From Duganella rivi (GTDB taxonomy: Bacteria > Pseudomonadota > Gammaproteobacteria > Burkholderiales > Burkholderiaceae_D): DNA of 64,000 nt. Of this stretch, positions 37,363-45,681 are shown piece by piece. Where the stretch lies: NCBI RefSeq assembly GCF_009857435.1, contig NZ_WWCK01000004.1:248001-312000 (forward strand). Reading direction: 5' to 3'. The translations under genes were made by a program, and so were the position numbers. The first letter of the stretch is position 1. Every line of letters starts with the position of its first letter. The notes below the pieces were generated by a model. The model had not been told where the DNA came from, searched no databases, and was given only the letters and a program-made list of their open reading frames with translations.

Positions 37363-37626
37363 ATGAAACCACTGCATCTCACCGGCAAAATCGCTTGCGC
37401 ACTGATCGCTACCGTGGCCGTTATCAGCGGCTGCCAGAAAAAGGAAACCGCACCGCCACCAGTGCCTGAAGCCACGCCGGCTCCGGCCACGCCGCCAGTC
37501 AGCAACATGCCGGCCACGGAAGGCGGCACCGCGACCCAGCCAAATCCAAATGCGCCTACCCCGGACGTGCCACCGCAAACCACCACGCCGCCGACCACGA
37601 CCGAGCAGCCTCCGGTAAAGCAGTAA
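37363..37626 (+). CDS. Small Pro/Thr-rich lipoprotein
   Basis: An 87-residue protein with a lipoprotein signal (IACALIATVAVISGC, lipobox ISGC, Cys24) and a low-complexity mature part of Pro, Ala and Thr (for example APPPVPEATPAPATPP). An ideal AGGAGG ribosome site lies upstream. The low complexity suggests a surface or periplasmic spacer; no enzymatic role is likely. It stands alone, divergent from RNase T2 and convergent with a LysR gene. Confidence 0.75.
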   Translation: MKPLHLTGKIACALIATVAVISGCQKKETAPPPVPEATPAPATPPVSNMPATEGGTATQPNPNAPTPDVPPQTTTPPTTTEQPPVKQ

Positions 37627-37650
37627 GCCAAGGCCGTTTTGCCGCTTCGG

Positions 37651-38523
37651 TTAGCGCTCTTGCAGCGCGTCGAATGCGGCAGCAAAGGCATCGCGGGCCG
37701 CGTGCTGGGCGATATCGCGCCGCCAGATCAACATGGTTTGCACGCGCGCCATGTCGGCGGACAAGGTGTGAATGCGGACGGATTGAGACAACTCGCGCAG
37801 CTTCAGTACTTCGCGCGGCATCATCGCCACGCCCATGCCTGCCGCCACGCAGCCAATGATGGCCTCGTAGGTGCCAAATTCCGCAATGCGCGCCGGCGAT
37901 ACGCCGCCTTCAGCGAACCAGCGCTCCAGGCGGCGCCGGTAGGAACAGCCGCTGCGGAATCCCAGCAAGGTGCGGCGCGCCACATCCGTTGGCGATTTAA
38001 CCGGGCCGTGCAGGCTGTCGGTCAGCAGCACCAACTCTTCATCAAACACCGGCAATTGCATCAACTCGGGACGCTCGACTGGCGCGGCCACCAGCGCCAT
38101 ATCGACCCGATGATTCAGCACGGCTTGCACCAAATAATCGGTGGGGCCGGTATCGAGCAGCAAGTCCACTTGCGGATACTGGCGGTGGAATTGTCCCAGC
38201 ACTTGCGGCAGACGCGCGGCGGCCGTGGTTTCCATCGAACCGATGCGCAGCGGGCCGGACGGCTGGCGGTCACCGCGCATGGCTTCCTGCGCTTCGTCCG
38301 CTAATTGCAGCAGGCGCTCGGTGTACGCCAGCAGGCGCTCGCCCTCTTCCGTGATCAGCATGCGCCGCCCGGAACGGTGGAATAGCGTGACGCCCAGCGA
38401 TTCCTCCAGCTGCGTCAGGCGCGCGGAGACGTTCGATTGCACGCGGTTGAGACGGGCAGCGGCTTGGGTCACGCCGCCCTCCTCAGCCACGGTCTTGAAG
38501 ATGCGCAGGGATGAGAGTTCCAT
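37651..38523 (-). CDS. LysR-family transcriptional regulator
   Basis: A 290-residue LysR-type regulator with helix-turn-helix (VAEEGGVTQAAARLNRVQSN, VSARLTQLEESLGVTLFHRS) and an effector-binding domain. It is divergent from the MFS efflux gene at 38623, with about 100 bases between, rich in A and T. It probably controls that transporter and the tautomerase after it. The effector is unknown. Confidence 0.93.
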   Translation of the reverse strand: MELSSLRIFKTVAEEGGVTQAAARLNRVQSNVSARLTQLEESLGVTLFHRSGRRMLITEEGERLLAYTERLLQLADEAQEAMRGDRQPSGPLRIGSMETTAAARLPQVLGQFHRQYPQVDLLLDTGPTDYLVQAVLNHRVDMALVAAPVERPELMQLPVFDEELVLLTDSLHGPVKSPTDVARRTLLGFRSGCSYRRRLERWFAEGGVSPARIAEFGTYEAIIGCVAAGMGVAMMPREVLKLRELSQSVRIHTLSADMARVQTMLIWRRDIAQHAARDAFAAAFDALQER

Positions 38524-38622
38524 GATTCATTCTCAATTAAAGAATTATTGATTCAGTATAATTCATTTTTCATGATGCGTTGTTACGCCTATAGTGGCAA
38601 TATCGATACACGGGGCGTCATC

Positions 38623-40008
38623 ATGAAATCCTCTCCATCCCTGGCCATTCTGCTCGCTTGCAGCTTTGCCTTCATCATCGTCCAGCTGGACGTTACCATT
38701 GTGAATGTAGCCTTGCCTGAGATCGGCCGCGAGCTGCAAGCGGGCGTGAGCCAGTTGCAATGGGTGGTCGACGCCTATACGCTGGGTTTTGCGGTGTTCC
38801 TGCTGTCGGCCGGCGCCATGGGCGACCGCTTTGGTTCACGCAGCGTGTTCCTTGGCGGCTTTGCGCTATTCACGCTGGCTTCGCTCGCTTGCGCGATGGC
38901 GCCGGATGCCTTGTCGCTCAACCTAGCGCGCGCTGCGCAAGGCATCGGCGCGGCCTTGCTGGTGCCAAGTTCGCTGTCCATCCTCAATGCAGTCTACGCG
39001 CAAGACCGCGCCATGCTGGCCAAGGCCATTGCGTGGTGGACGGCGGCAGGCGGCGTGTCGATTGCGGCCGGGCCGGTGCTGGGCGGCTTGCTGATGTCGG
39101 CATTTGGCTGGCGCAGCATCTTCTGGGTGAATATCCCGATTTGCGTGCTCGGCTTCTGGCTGACGCTGCGCGTGGTGCCGGCGCTGCGCCACAGCGGCCC
39201 GGCGCGCAGCTTCGACCTGCCGGGGCAAGTGCTGGCCGTGATTGCGCTGACCGCTTTTATCGGCGCAGTGATTGAAGTGCATGCGCTGGGCCTCACGCAT
39301 CCGGCGGTGCTGGCTGCGCTGCTGGTGGCCGTGGCGGCGGGCGTGCTGTTTATCCGCGTTGAGCAACGCAGCGCCGGCCCCATGCTGCCACTGCAATTAT
39401 TCAGGCTGACCGGCTTTACGCCAGCCGTGCTGTTCGGCGTATTCGTCAACTTTGCTTACTATGGCGTGATCTTTGTGCTGAGTTTTTACCTGCAAAAAGT
39501 GCGCGGCTTCTCGGTGCTGCATGCGGGACTGATTTTCCTGCCGCTGACCGGCACCTTCCTGTTTGCGAACATTACTAGCGGCTGGCTGCAAGCACGCGTT
39601 GGCTCGCGGCTGCCGATGATAATTGGCGGCTTGATCGGCGGCAGCGGCTATGCGCTGCTGGGGATATTCGGGATTTCGGAATCGGCGAGTTTCTGGGCCA
39701 TGCTGCCGGGGCTGGCGCTGATCCCGGCCGGCATGGGCTTGGCGGTGCCGGCCATGACCACCTCGATCCTGGCCTCGGTCAGCAAGCAGCAAGCGGGCAC
39801 GGCGTCCGCAGTATTGAACACGGCGCGCCAGGTGGGTGGCGCGATGGGGGTGGCGGTGTACGGCGCCTTGGTGGCAACGCCGACCACGGCTGCTATTCTG
39901 GCCGGCATCGAAGCCGCGATGGCCGTATCGACGGCGCTGCTGCTGGGCGGCGCCCTGTTGGCCTATTTGACGATTTTTAACCAAGGAGAAAAGCTATGCC
40001 ATTCGTAA
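38623..40008 (+). CDS. DHA2-family MFS efflux transporter
   Basis: A 461-residue drug:H+ antiporter with about 14 membrane helices. Motif A is present as AMGDRFGSRSVFLGG, and the first helix has the DHA2 signature LDVTIVNVALPEIGREL. The ATG at 38623 is chosen because a frame upstream (from 38548) would add an unlikely N-terminus. The 3' end overlaps the start of a 4-oxalocrotonate-tautomerase-like gene by 13 bases, so the two are co-expressed. Exported substrate unknown; regulation by the divergent LysR is likely. Confidence 0.93.
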   Translation: MKSSPSLAILLACSFAFIIVQLDVTIVNVALPEIGRELQAGVSQLQWVVDAYTLGFAVFLLSAGAMGDRFGSRSVFLGGFALFTLASLACAMAPDALSLNLARAAQGIGAALLVPSSLSILNAVYAQDRAMLAKAIAWWTAAGGVSIAAGPVLGGLLMSAFGWRSIFWVNIPICVLGFWLTLRVVPALRHSGPARSFDLPGQVLAVIALTAFIGAVIEVHALGLTHPAVLAALLVAVAAGVLFIRVEQRSAGPMLPLQLFRLTGFTPAVLFGVFVNFAYYGVIFVLSFYLQKVRGFSVLHAGLIFLPLTGTFLFANITSGWLQARVGSRLPMIIGGLIGGSGYALLGIFGISESASFWAMLPGLALIPAGMGLAVPAMTTSILASVSKQQAGTASAVLNTARQVGGAMGVAVYGALVATPTTAAILAGIEAAMAVSTALLLGGALLAYLTIFNQGEKLCHS

Positions 40009-40217
40009 ATATCCGCATCACCAATGAAGGTGCGACCGCTGAGCAAAAGCAGGAATTGATTCAGGGCGTGACCGACTTGCTGCAAAAAGTGCTGAACAAG
40101 AATCCGGCCACTACCTTCGTCATCATCGACGAAGTGGAAACCGACAACTGGGGCGTCGGGGGCACGGCGGTTACCACGCTGCGCAAGCGCGCCAGAGAAG
40201 CCGCGGCAAAGTCCTAA
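39996..40217 (+). CDS. 4-oxalocrotonate tautomerase-family protein (paralogue A)
   Basis: A 73-residue small tautomerase. The Met is followed by Pro (MPFVNIRITNEG), the catalytic Pro-1 of the family after Met removal. A helix (AEQKQELIQGVTDLLQKVL) and a second strand (ATTFVIIDEV) complete the fold. It closely resembles the 42102-42314 gene: 45 of the first 53 residues after Met are identical. An AAGGAG ribosome site lies within the end of the MFS gene. Substrate unknown; an unsaturated keto acid or aromatic breakdown product is likely for the family. Confidence 0.9.
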   Translation: MPFVNIRITNEGATAEQKQELIQGVTDLLQKVLNKNPATTFVIIDEVETDNWGVGGTAVTTLRKRAREAAAKS

Positions 40218-41347
40218 GCCGTCGCGACATACGGCCGGCAATCGACCGGAATGTCGATGATGAAGGTGGTGCCGGTCGCGGCTGCGCTGTCGACAGCGGC
40301 GCTGCCACCGTGCCCCTCGGCCACACTGCGCACGAACGGCAGGCCGATGCCCCATCCTTCCACGTGTTTGCCATTGCCGTTCTCTTCCCGCCGCAGATAC
40401 TCAAAGATCCGCTCCTGCTGCTCGTCTGGCACCGGGTTGCCGGTGTTGTGGACGGTGAGCATTAAGCGCCCGTGGATTTCTTCTGCCTTGATCCGCACGC
40501 GCTTGCCATCACCGTACTTGAAGGCATTGGTCAACAAATTTTCCAGCGCGCGCAGCATGGAGCTTTTGCACCAGTAGCCGATGATCGGCGGCGCCTCCAC
40601 CTCTACCCTGCCCCCTACCATGACGTTGAATTCCTGCGCGAGGTCATGGATCAGGTCTTTGATGTCGAATTGAGACAAGCTCAAGGGCGGCTTGACGCCA
40701 CGGTCAAAGGTCAGCGCGTCAACCAGTTCAATCATCATCTGTCCGAGACGGGTGGCGCCGTTACGGATTTTCAGGGCGGTGCGGCGCGCTGTTTCGACAT
40801 CCGGCGCCAACGCAATCAGTTGCGAACCGGCTACAATCAGCGATAGTGGGTTCGCCATGTCGTGCGACAGCGTGGCGGCCATGCGCTCGCGGATGCTCTC
40901 GTGTATTGCCGAGAACTCGCGGATGGCGTCGCGCACGGCAACGTCGATAGACTGCACCACTACCTGCCACTCTTCTGGCGTGAACAGCACACCATTACGG
41001 TGAGCGACGGTGGCAATGGCATCGCGGAACAGCTGGTATTCAAGGATGATCTGGTCGGCCCGGAACGGCGTCATGCGCGCGCGTTCACCGCCATGGGCGG
41101 ACATTGAGGTCGTATGGCTGGCGCCATGAGCACGCGGAAACGATGGCGTCATGGCTTCGGCGATATTGTCGTAGAAGGCCGGCAATGTATTGATCAGCAA
41201 CGGCCGCGGAACTTCAATCGCCTGTTCCACTGCGGAGCGCACCAGTGCCAACCACAAGTCGAACACCTCCTCGCGCATGGCCAGCACCGCAAGCGAGGTC
41301 GCTGACAGCTCGTACCCGGAGTCGTTTGCATCGGTCGCCTGTATCAT
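40214..41347 (-). CDS. Soluble sensor histidine kinase
   Basis: A 377-residue cytoplasmic histidine kinase with no membrane segment. An N-terminal helical region of about 140 residues (RsbRD-like by style) precedes the phosphoacceptor domain (LSHDMANPLSLIVAGSQ) and ATPase domain (ENLLTNAFKYGDGK, HNTGNPVPDEQQERIFEY, GWGIGLPFVRSVAEGHGG). The start at 41347 has GGAG upstream. No partner regulator is adjacent, so it is an orphan. Its end overlaps the convergent tautomerase by four bases. Confidence 0.9.
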   Translation of the reverse strand: MIQATDANDSGYELSATSLAVLAMREEVFDLWLALVRSAVEQAIEVPRPLLINTLPAFYDNIAEAMTPSFPRAHGASHTTSMSAHGGERARMTPFRADQIILEYQLFRDAIATVAHRNGVLFTPEEWQVVVQSIDVAVRDAIREFSAIHESIRERMAATLSHDMANPLSLIVAGSQLIALAPDVETARRTALKIRNGATRLGQMMIELVDALTFDRGVKPPLSLSQFDIKDLIHDLAQEFNVMVGGRVEVEAPPIIGYWCKSSMLRALENLLTNAFKYGDGKRVRIKAEEIHGRLMLTVHNTGNPVPDEQQERIFEYLRREENGNGKHVEGWGIGLPFVRSVAEGHGGSAAVDSAAATGTTFIIDIPVDCRPYVATA

Positions 41348-41420
41348 GTGGTGCTCCGTCGCACTGTCGGTTTGAAAGAGACCAGCATACAAAGGGCCGC
41401 AGTAACTTGTCGCACGCCAC

Positions 41421-41455
41421 AACAAAAAGCGCGGCGCCGTTGCCGGCGCCGCGCT
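41421..41455 (-). terminator. Rho-independent terminator of the SDR-tautomerase-DsbA operon
   Basis: On the minus strand a perfect 12-pair stem (41455-41444 with 41439-41428, loop GCAA) is followed by TTTTTGTT. It lies 15 bases beyond the stop of the DsbA-like gene. Confidence 0.85.
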
Positions 41456-41469
41456 GAGGGTTTACCGCT

Positions 41470-42105
41470 TTAAGCTGCGAGGCCGCGCTGGGCGATTACC
41501 CGCTGCAACTGCTGATCCAGTTGCGCCGCATGGGCATAGCCGCCACTGACTTCGAAAATACCTTGGTCGGTATCGAGCAGCAAGGCCGGGAAGCTGCGCA
41601 CGCCCAAGGCGCGGGCACGTACAAAGTCGGCCTTGGTTTGCACTATAGTGTCGTGTTCTTCCCACACTTGCAGCACCTGCTCCGCGTCCAATTGCAGCTG
41701 CGCCGCTACCACCTCGGCCAGCACGCGGCCATTGGTGGTGTCACGCCCGTCAACATAGAATGCGTTCTGCAAGGCGCGGAACACGGCCAGCAAATCAGCT
41801 TGCGGCGCCAGCTTGCGCGCGGTGACGACGGCACGGCAAATCGGCTCCGTGTCGTAGACAAAGTTCTCACGCGCCATCAAGGCAGCGCGGTTGAACGGCA
41901 AACCGCTCTGCGCCTCTACCCTTGCCCAGTGCCCAAGGCGGAATTCCTTGCCCGCCTGATCGAGCACATCGGTAGCGCCAGCGCGCACGCCGCCGACGAT
42001 GATTTCCAGATCCAGCTCAGGGTGCATAGCCATCAGCTCGGTCATTTCCTTGCCGAAGCCATAGCACCACGAGCACATGGGATCGCCCACGTACAGCAAC
42101 TTCAT
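41470..42105 (-). CDS. DsbA-family thioredoxin-fold protein
   Basis: A 211-residue thioredoxin-fold protein with the active site CSWC in VGDPMCSWCYGFGKE near the N-terminus and an inserted helical domain, like FrnE/HCCA-type DsbA relatives. There is no signal peptide, so it acts in the cytoplasm. Its ATG overlaps the stop of the tautomerase gene (ATGA). Last gene of a three-gene leftward operon (SDR, tautomerase, DsbA-like), followed by a strong terminator. Possible roles are disulphide reduction or isomerisation of a small molecule. Confidence 0.88.
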   Translation of the reverse strand: MKLLYVGDPMCSWCYGFGKEMTELMAMHPELDLEIIVGGVRAGATDVLDQAGKEFRLGHWARVEAQSGLPFNRAALMARENFVYDTEPICRAVVTARKLAPQADLLAVFRALQNAFYVDGRDTTNGRVLAEVVAAQLQLDAEQVLQVWEEHDTIVQTKADFVRARALGVRSFPALLLDTDQGIFEVSGGYAHAAQLDQQLQRVIAQRGLAA

Positions 42106-42314
42106 TTTGCCGCCTTCTCGCGTTTGCGGCGCGAGGTGATGTTTTCGCGGTTCACGCCCCAGTTGTCGGTCTCCACTTCGTCGATGATGACGAAGGTGGT
42201 GGCTGGGTCTTTGTTCAACACGCGCTGCAGCAAATCGGTCGAACCTTCGATCAGTTGCTGTTTCTGTTCAGCCGTCACGCCTTCATTGGTAACGCGGATA
42301 TTTACGTATGGCAT
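42102..42314 (-). CDS. 4-oxalocrotonate tautomerase-family protein (paralogue B)
   Basis: A 70-residue small tautomerase starting MPYVNIRVTNEG with catalytic Pro-1, nearly the same as the 39996-40217 protein through TDNWGV and differing only in the C-terminal tail. It sits 16 bases after the SDR gene and overlaps the DsbA-like gene. The conserved stretch PATTFVIIDEVETDNWGV is identical in both copies, so they are recent duplicates with probably the same chemistry but different operons. Confidence 0.9.
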   Translation of the reverse strand: MPYVNIRVTNEGVTAEQKQQLIEGSTDLLQRVLNKDPATTFVIIDEVETDNWGVNRENITSRRKREKAAK

Positions 42315-42330
42315 GGTGTTCTCCTTTGAT

Positions 42331-43065
42331 TTACCAAGTACCAGCGCTACCGCCGCCGTCGACGGGCAGGATGGTGCCGGTGGTGAAGTTCGATTCAGTC
42401 AGGTACAGCACGGCGTTGACCACGTCGTCGGTCACGCCGGTGGTGCCGGTTGGCGCCAAGGTGCGGAAGAAGGACTGGGTCGCCTCATCCTCGCTGTGCA
42501 TCGGGGTGGCAATGATGCCGGGCGCCACGGCATTGACCTTGACGTTGGACGCCGCCAATTCAATCGCCAGCGCCTTGGTGGCGTTGTTCAGGCCGCCCTT
42601 GATCAGCACTGGCAGCAGGGCCGGCACTTTCACGTTCGGCTGGATCGCAATGCTGGCGGTGATGTTGACGATATGGCCCGACTTGTTGGCGCCCATGTGC
42701 GCAGCCGCTTGCTGCGATGGGAAGAACACGCCTTTCAGGTTGGTGTTGAGAATATCGTCCAGATCTTGCTCGGTGTAGTCGGTGGTCGGCTTGGCGATGA
42801 AGATGCCGGCGTTGTTGACCAGGATATCGACCTTGCCAAAAGCGGCCACGGCACGCTCGAACAGCGCTTTGGCGGTTTCCGGCTTGGCGATATCACCCGG
42901 CACCAGCACGAAGTTGGCTGGATTGCCCAGCTTGTCGGCCGCCGCTTTCAGGCGCTCGATGGTGCGGGCGTTGCCGACCACGTTATAGCCGCGCTTCAGG
43001 TAAGCCTCGGCAACCGCAAAGCCGATGCCGCTCGATGCGCCAGTCACAATAACAGTCTTGTTCAT
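42331..43065 (-). CDS. SDR-family protein lacking the catalytic tyrosine
   Basis: A 244-residue short-chain dehydrogenase-like protein: TGASSGIG cofactor motif, LVNNAG, VNITAS, and the IKGGLNNATKALAIELA helix. The position of the catalytic Tyr (four before the Lys) reads Pro in ALLPVLIKGG, so normal SDR catalysis is doubtful; a related subgroup with this feature exists. The ATG at 43065 is chosen because it follows GGAAAC and starts the Rossmann fold. It is the first gene of a leftward operon and divergent from a LysR gene that probably controls it. Confidence 0.88.
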   Translation of the reverse strand: MNKTVIVTGASSGIGFAVAEAYLKRGYNVVGNARTIERLKAAADKLGNPANFVLVPGDIAKPETAKALFERAVAAFGKVDILVNNAGIFIAKPTTDYTEQDLDDILNTNLKGVFFPSQQAAAHMGANKSGHIVNITASIAIQPNVKVPALLPVLIKGGLNNATKALAIELAASNVKVNAVAPGIIATPMHSEDEATQSFFRTLAPTGTTGVTDDVVNAVLYLTESNFTTGTILPVDGGGSAGTW

Positions 43066-43178
43066 GATGTTTCCTTTCAGGGTTTTAAGAAGGTGAAGCC
43101 ATCTTACTTTTGCGCAGTACCTTGATAAACAGCCTGAAACACAAGACAATTGCTACACCATGTAATGAATAGACCGCC

Positions 43179-44108
43179 ATGAAACGCCAATTTGATGATG
43201 TGCTACTCGGTAGCATCGAGCTGTTCTGCCTTGCCGCCGAGCTTTCCAGCTTTACCGCCGCCGCCACTGCGGCTGGGGTGACGCCGGCTGCCGTCAGCCG
43301 TTCCGTCTCGCGGCTGGAGGAGCGCCTGGGCGTGCGCCTGTTCGTGCGCACCACGCGCCAGATCCGCCTGACCGACGGCGGCCGGCTCTACTTCGAGCAA
43401 TGCCGCCAAGCGCTGTCGCAGCTGACCGAGGCCGAACGCCAGATCACCGGCGCGCAGGTCAAGCCGTCCGGCCCGCTGCGCATCAGCGCGCCGACGCCGT
43501 ATGCACACTACCGCCTGCTGCCGCTGCTGGGCGAATTCCGCCGCAAGTATCCCGACGTCACGATCGACATCCACGTCAGCAACCGCAACATCGACTTTGC
43601 CGACGAGGGCTACGACCTGGCGATCCGCGGCCGCGCGCCGGCCGATTCCAACCTGATCGCCCGCAAGCTGGAGGACGCCGAACTGGTGCTGGTGGCCGCC
43701 CCCGCCTACCTCAAGCGCGCCGGCACGCCCAAATCGCTGGATGACCTCAGCAAGCACGAATGCATCCAATTCGACCTGCCCAGCACCGGCAAGCGCATTC
43801 CATGGCCCTTCATGCGCGACGGCGCGGTGCTTGATCTGGTCACCGAGGGCGGCCTCAGTTGCGCGGAGGATGTGCTGGGCATCGTCACGCTGGCGCGCAG
43901 CGGCGCGGGCGTGGTGCAGACCTACCGTTTCATCGTCGAACAGGATCTGGCCAGCGGTGCCCTGCTCGAATTGCTGCCGCAGCACGGCGGCACCTCGCGC
44001 CCCTTCATCCTGCTGTACCCGCATGCGCGCCACCTGTCGCTGCGGGTGCGGACTTTTGTCGATTTCATCGTGGCCAGGCTGAATCCGGGCCGAGCTATAT
44101 CCAAATGA
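43179..44108 (+). CDS. LysR-family transcriptional regulator
   Basis: A 309-residue LysR-type regulator with N-terminal helix-turn-helix (LAAELSSFTAAATAAGVTPA, AVSRSVSRLEERLGVRLFVR) and a ligand-binding domain (SNRNIDFADEGYDLAIRG is typical of the DsdA/CrgA-like branch). It is divergent from the SDR-tautomerase-DsbA operon, separated by 113 bases, and probably regulates it. Effector unknown, perhaps a reactive small molecule. Confidence 0.93.
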   Translation: MKRQFDDVLLGSIELFCLAAELSSFTAAATAAGVTPAAVSRSVSRLEERLGVRLFVRTTRQIRLTDGGRLYFEQCRQALSQLTEAERQITGAQVKPSGPLRISAPTPYAHYRLLPLLGEFRRKYPDVTIDIHVSNRNIDFADEGYDLAIRGRAPADSNLIARKLEDAELVLVAAPAYLKRAGTPKSLDDLSKHECIQFDLPSTGKRIPWPFMRDGAVLDLVTEGGLSCAEDVLGIVTLARSGAGVVQTYRFIVEQDLASGALLELLPQHGGTSRPFILLYPHARHLSLRVRTFVDFIVARLNPGRAISK

Positions 44109-44131
44109 TATCGATCTTGGTTTTTTTGGCA

Positions 44132-44159
44132 TTGGAGATCAGGCCAGCCCTGCTATAGC
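44132..44159 (+). promoter_or_regulatory. Possible promoter of the FHS transporter
   Basis: TTGGAG and TATAGC are separated by 16 bases, 36 bases before the transporter start. This is a match to sigma-70 boxes by eye only. Confidence 0.4.
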
Positions 44160-44194
44160 ATGAGGGCTTAACTAAACTAACAGAGACGTTCCCG

Positions 44195-45490
44195 ATGCCA
44201 GCACCACTCCCCGCCACCGCTAACGCGGTGCAGCCGCAGTCCCATTCCACCAGTAACCGCGCCGTGTTGTCCCTGCTGACCAGCCTGTTCTTCACGTGGG
44301 GTTTCATCACCGTTATCAACAATACGCTGCTGCCGCACCTGCGCAGCGTGTTCGATTTGAACTACACCCAGACCACCTTGATTGAGTCGGTGTGGTTTAT
44401 TGCCTACTTTTTTGCCTCGATTCCCTCGGCGCGCCTGATTGAGCGGGTGGGTTATCAAAAATCCATGGTGATCGGCCTGTGCATGATGGCGGTCGGCGCC
44501 CTGCTGATGATTCCAGCCGCGCGCCTGCCGTCCTACGGCGTGACGCTGGTGGCGCTGTTCGTGATCGCTTGCGGCATCACCTTGCTGCAAGTGTCGGCCA
44601 ATCCATACGTGGCCGTGGTCGGCTCGCCGCAGACCGCGTCGGCGCGCCTGAACCTGGTGCAGGCGTTCAACTCGCTGGGCGCGACGCTGGCGCCGCTGTT
44701 TGGCGCTTACCTGATCCTCGGCCGTTCCGCTTCCGGCACCGCCGAAGCCGGCCATGTGCTGACCCAGGCTGAAAAGCTGGCCGACGCGCAAGCTGTGCAA
44801 CTGCCTTACCTGATCGTCGCGGCCGTGCTGGTGATCCTGGCGCTGGTGATTGCGCGCTTCCCGATGCCGGCCATGCACCACAACACCAGCCGCGTCTCGG
44901 GCGACGAGCGCAAGCAGATGTCGCTGTGGAAGCATCGCAACCTGGTGTTCGGCATCCCGGCCATCTTCATCTACCTGATTGCTGAAATCGGCGTGGCCAA
45001 CCTGTTCATCAACTTCACCGCGCAGCCGGAAATCGGCGGCCTGAGCCACGAGCAAGGCGCGCATTACCTGTTCCTGCTGTGGGGCGGCATGATGGTGGGC
45101 CGTTTCATCGGCGCATGGGCCATGAACAAGACCACCGCCGAGCGCGTGCTGGCCTTCTGCGCGATCGGCGCGTTTATCGTCATGATGATCGCGACGCTGG
45201 GCACTGGTAGCGTGGCGATGTGGGCGCTGATCTCGGTCGGCCTGTTCCACTCGGTGATGTTCCCGACCATCTTCACGCTGGGTATCAAAGGCCTGGGCCC
45301 GCTGACCGAGGAAGGCGCCGGCCTGCTGATCATGGCGATTGCCGGCGGCGCGCTGGTAGTGGTGCAAGGCTGGCTGGCCGACACCGTCGGCCTGCAAACC
45401 TCCTTCCTGCTGACCGCCGCCTGCGAACTGTACGTGCTGTTCTATGCAGTGTGGGGCTCGAAAGCCACCAACGCCTTCCCTGAGCAATAA
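44195..45490 (+). CDS. FHS-family MFS sugar transporter (FucP-like)
   Basis: A 431-residue transporter with about 12 membrane helices in the fucose:H+ symporter family: SLLTSLFFTWGFITVINNTL in helix 1, FIAYFFASIPSARLIERVGY (helix 2 and motif A) and GITLLQVSANPYVAVVGSP in helix 4. The family imports L-fucose, glucose/galactose or, in some proteobacteria, N-acetylglucosamine; the substrate cannot be chosen here. It stands alone and ends before a strong terminator. It might supply sugars to the amino-sugar genes at 51.5 kb, but there is no direct link. Confidence 0.9.
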   Translation: MPAPLPATANAVQPQSHSTSNRAVLSLLTSLFFTWGFITVINNTLLPHLRSVFDLNYTQTTLIESVWFIAYFFASIPSARLIERVGYQKSMVIGLCMMAVGALLMIPAARLPSYGVTLVALFVIACGITLLQVSANPYVAVVGSPQTASARLNLVQAFNSLGATLAPLFGAYLILGRSASGTAEAGHVLTQAEKLADAQAVQLPYLIVAAVLVILALVIARFPMPAMHHNTSRVSGDERKQMSLWKHRNLVFGIPAIFIYLIAEIGVANLFINFTAQPEIGGLSHEQGAHYLFLLWGGMMVGRFIGAWAMNKTTAERVLAFCAIGAFIVMMIATLGTGSVAMWALISVGLFHSVMFPTIFTLGIKGLGPLTEEGAGLLIMAIAGGALVVVQGWLADTVGLQTSFLLTAACELYVLFYAVWGSKATNAFPEQ

Positions 45491-45512
45491 ATCTCGTTCC
45501 TTCCAGTCCAAG

Positions 45513-45540
45513 ATGCCCGCCTCGTGCGGGCATTTTTTTT
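45513..45540 (+). terminator. Rho-independent terminator after the FHS transporter
   Basis: ATGCCCGC and GCGGGCAT form a perfect 8-pair stem around CTCGT, followed by an unbroken T-run. It lies 23 bases after the transporter stop. Confidence 0.9.
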
Positions 45541-45612
45541 GACATAGATTCAGTCAATAAATCGTACAACTGTATTTTTTAGCCATCCATATAGCAAATT
45601 TATATCGTACAG

Positions 45613-45646
45613 ATGTCATAACGCCGTCATAAAGTTTTCTTATCCT
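45613..45646 (+). promoter_or_regulatory. Pho box and -10 for the exported SurE-like phosphatase
   Basis: Two 7-base half-sites, ATGTCAT (45613-45619) and CCGTCAT (45624-45630), are spaced by four bases, the geometry of PhoB binding sites (consensus CTGTCAT direct repeats). A -10-like TATCCT starts exactly ten bases after the second half-site, where it should be when PhoB replaces the -35. The phosphatase ATG follows at 45682. Confidence 0.65.
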
Positions 45647-45681
45647 CACGGTTTTTCCACGTTGAGAGAGCAAGCAAATCC

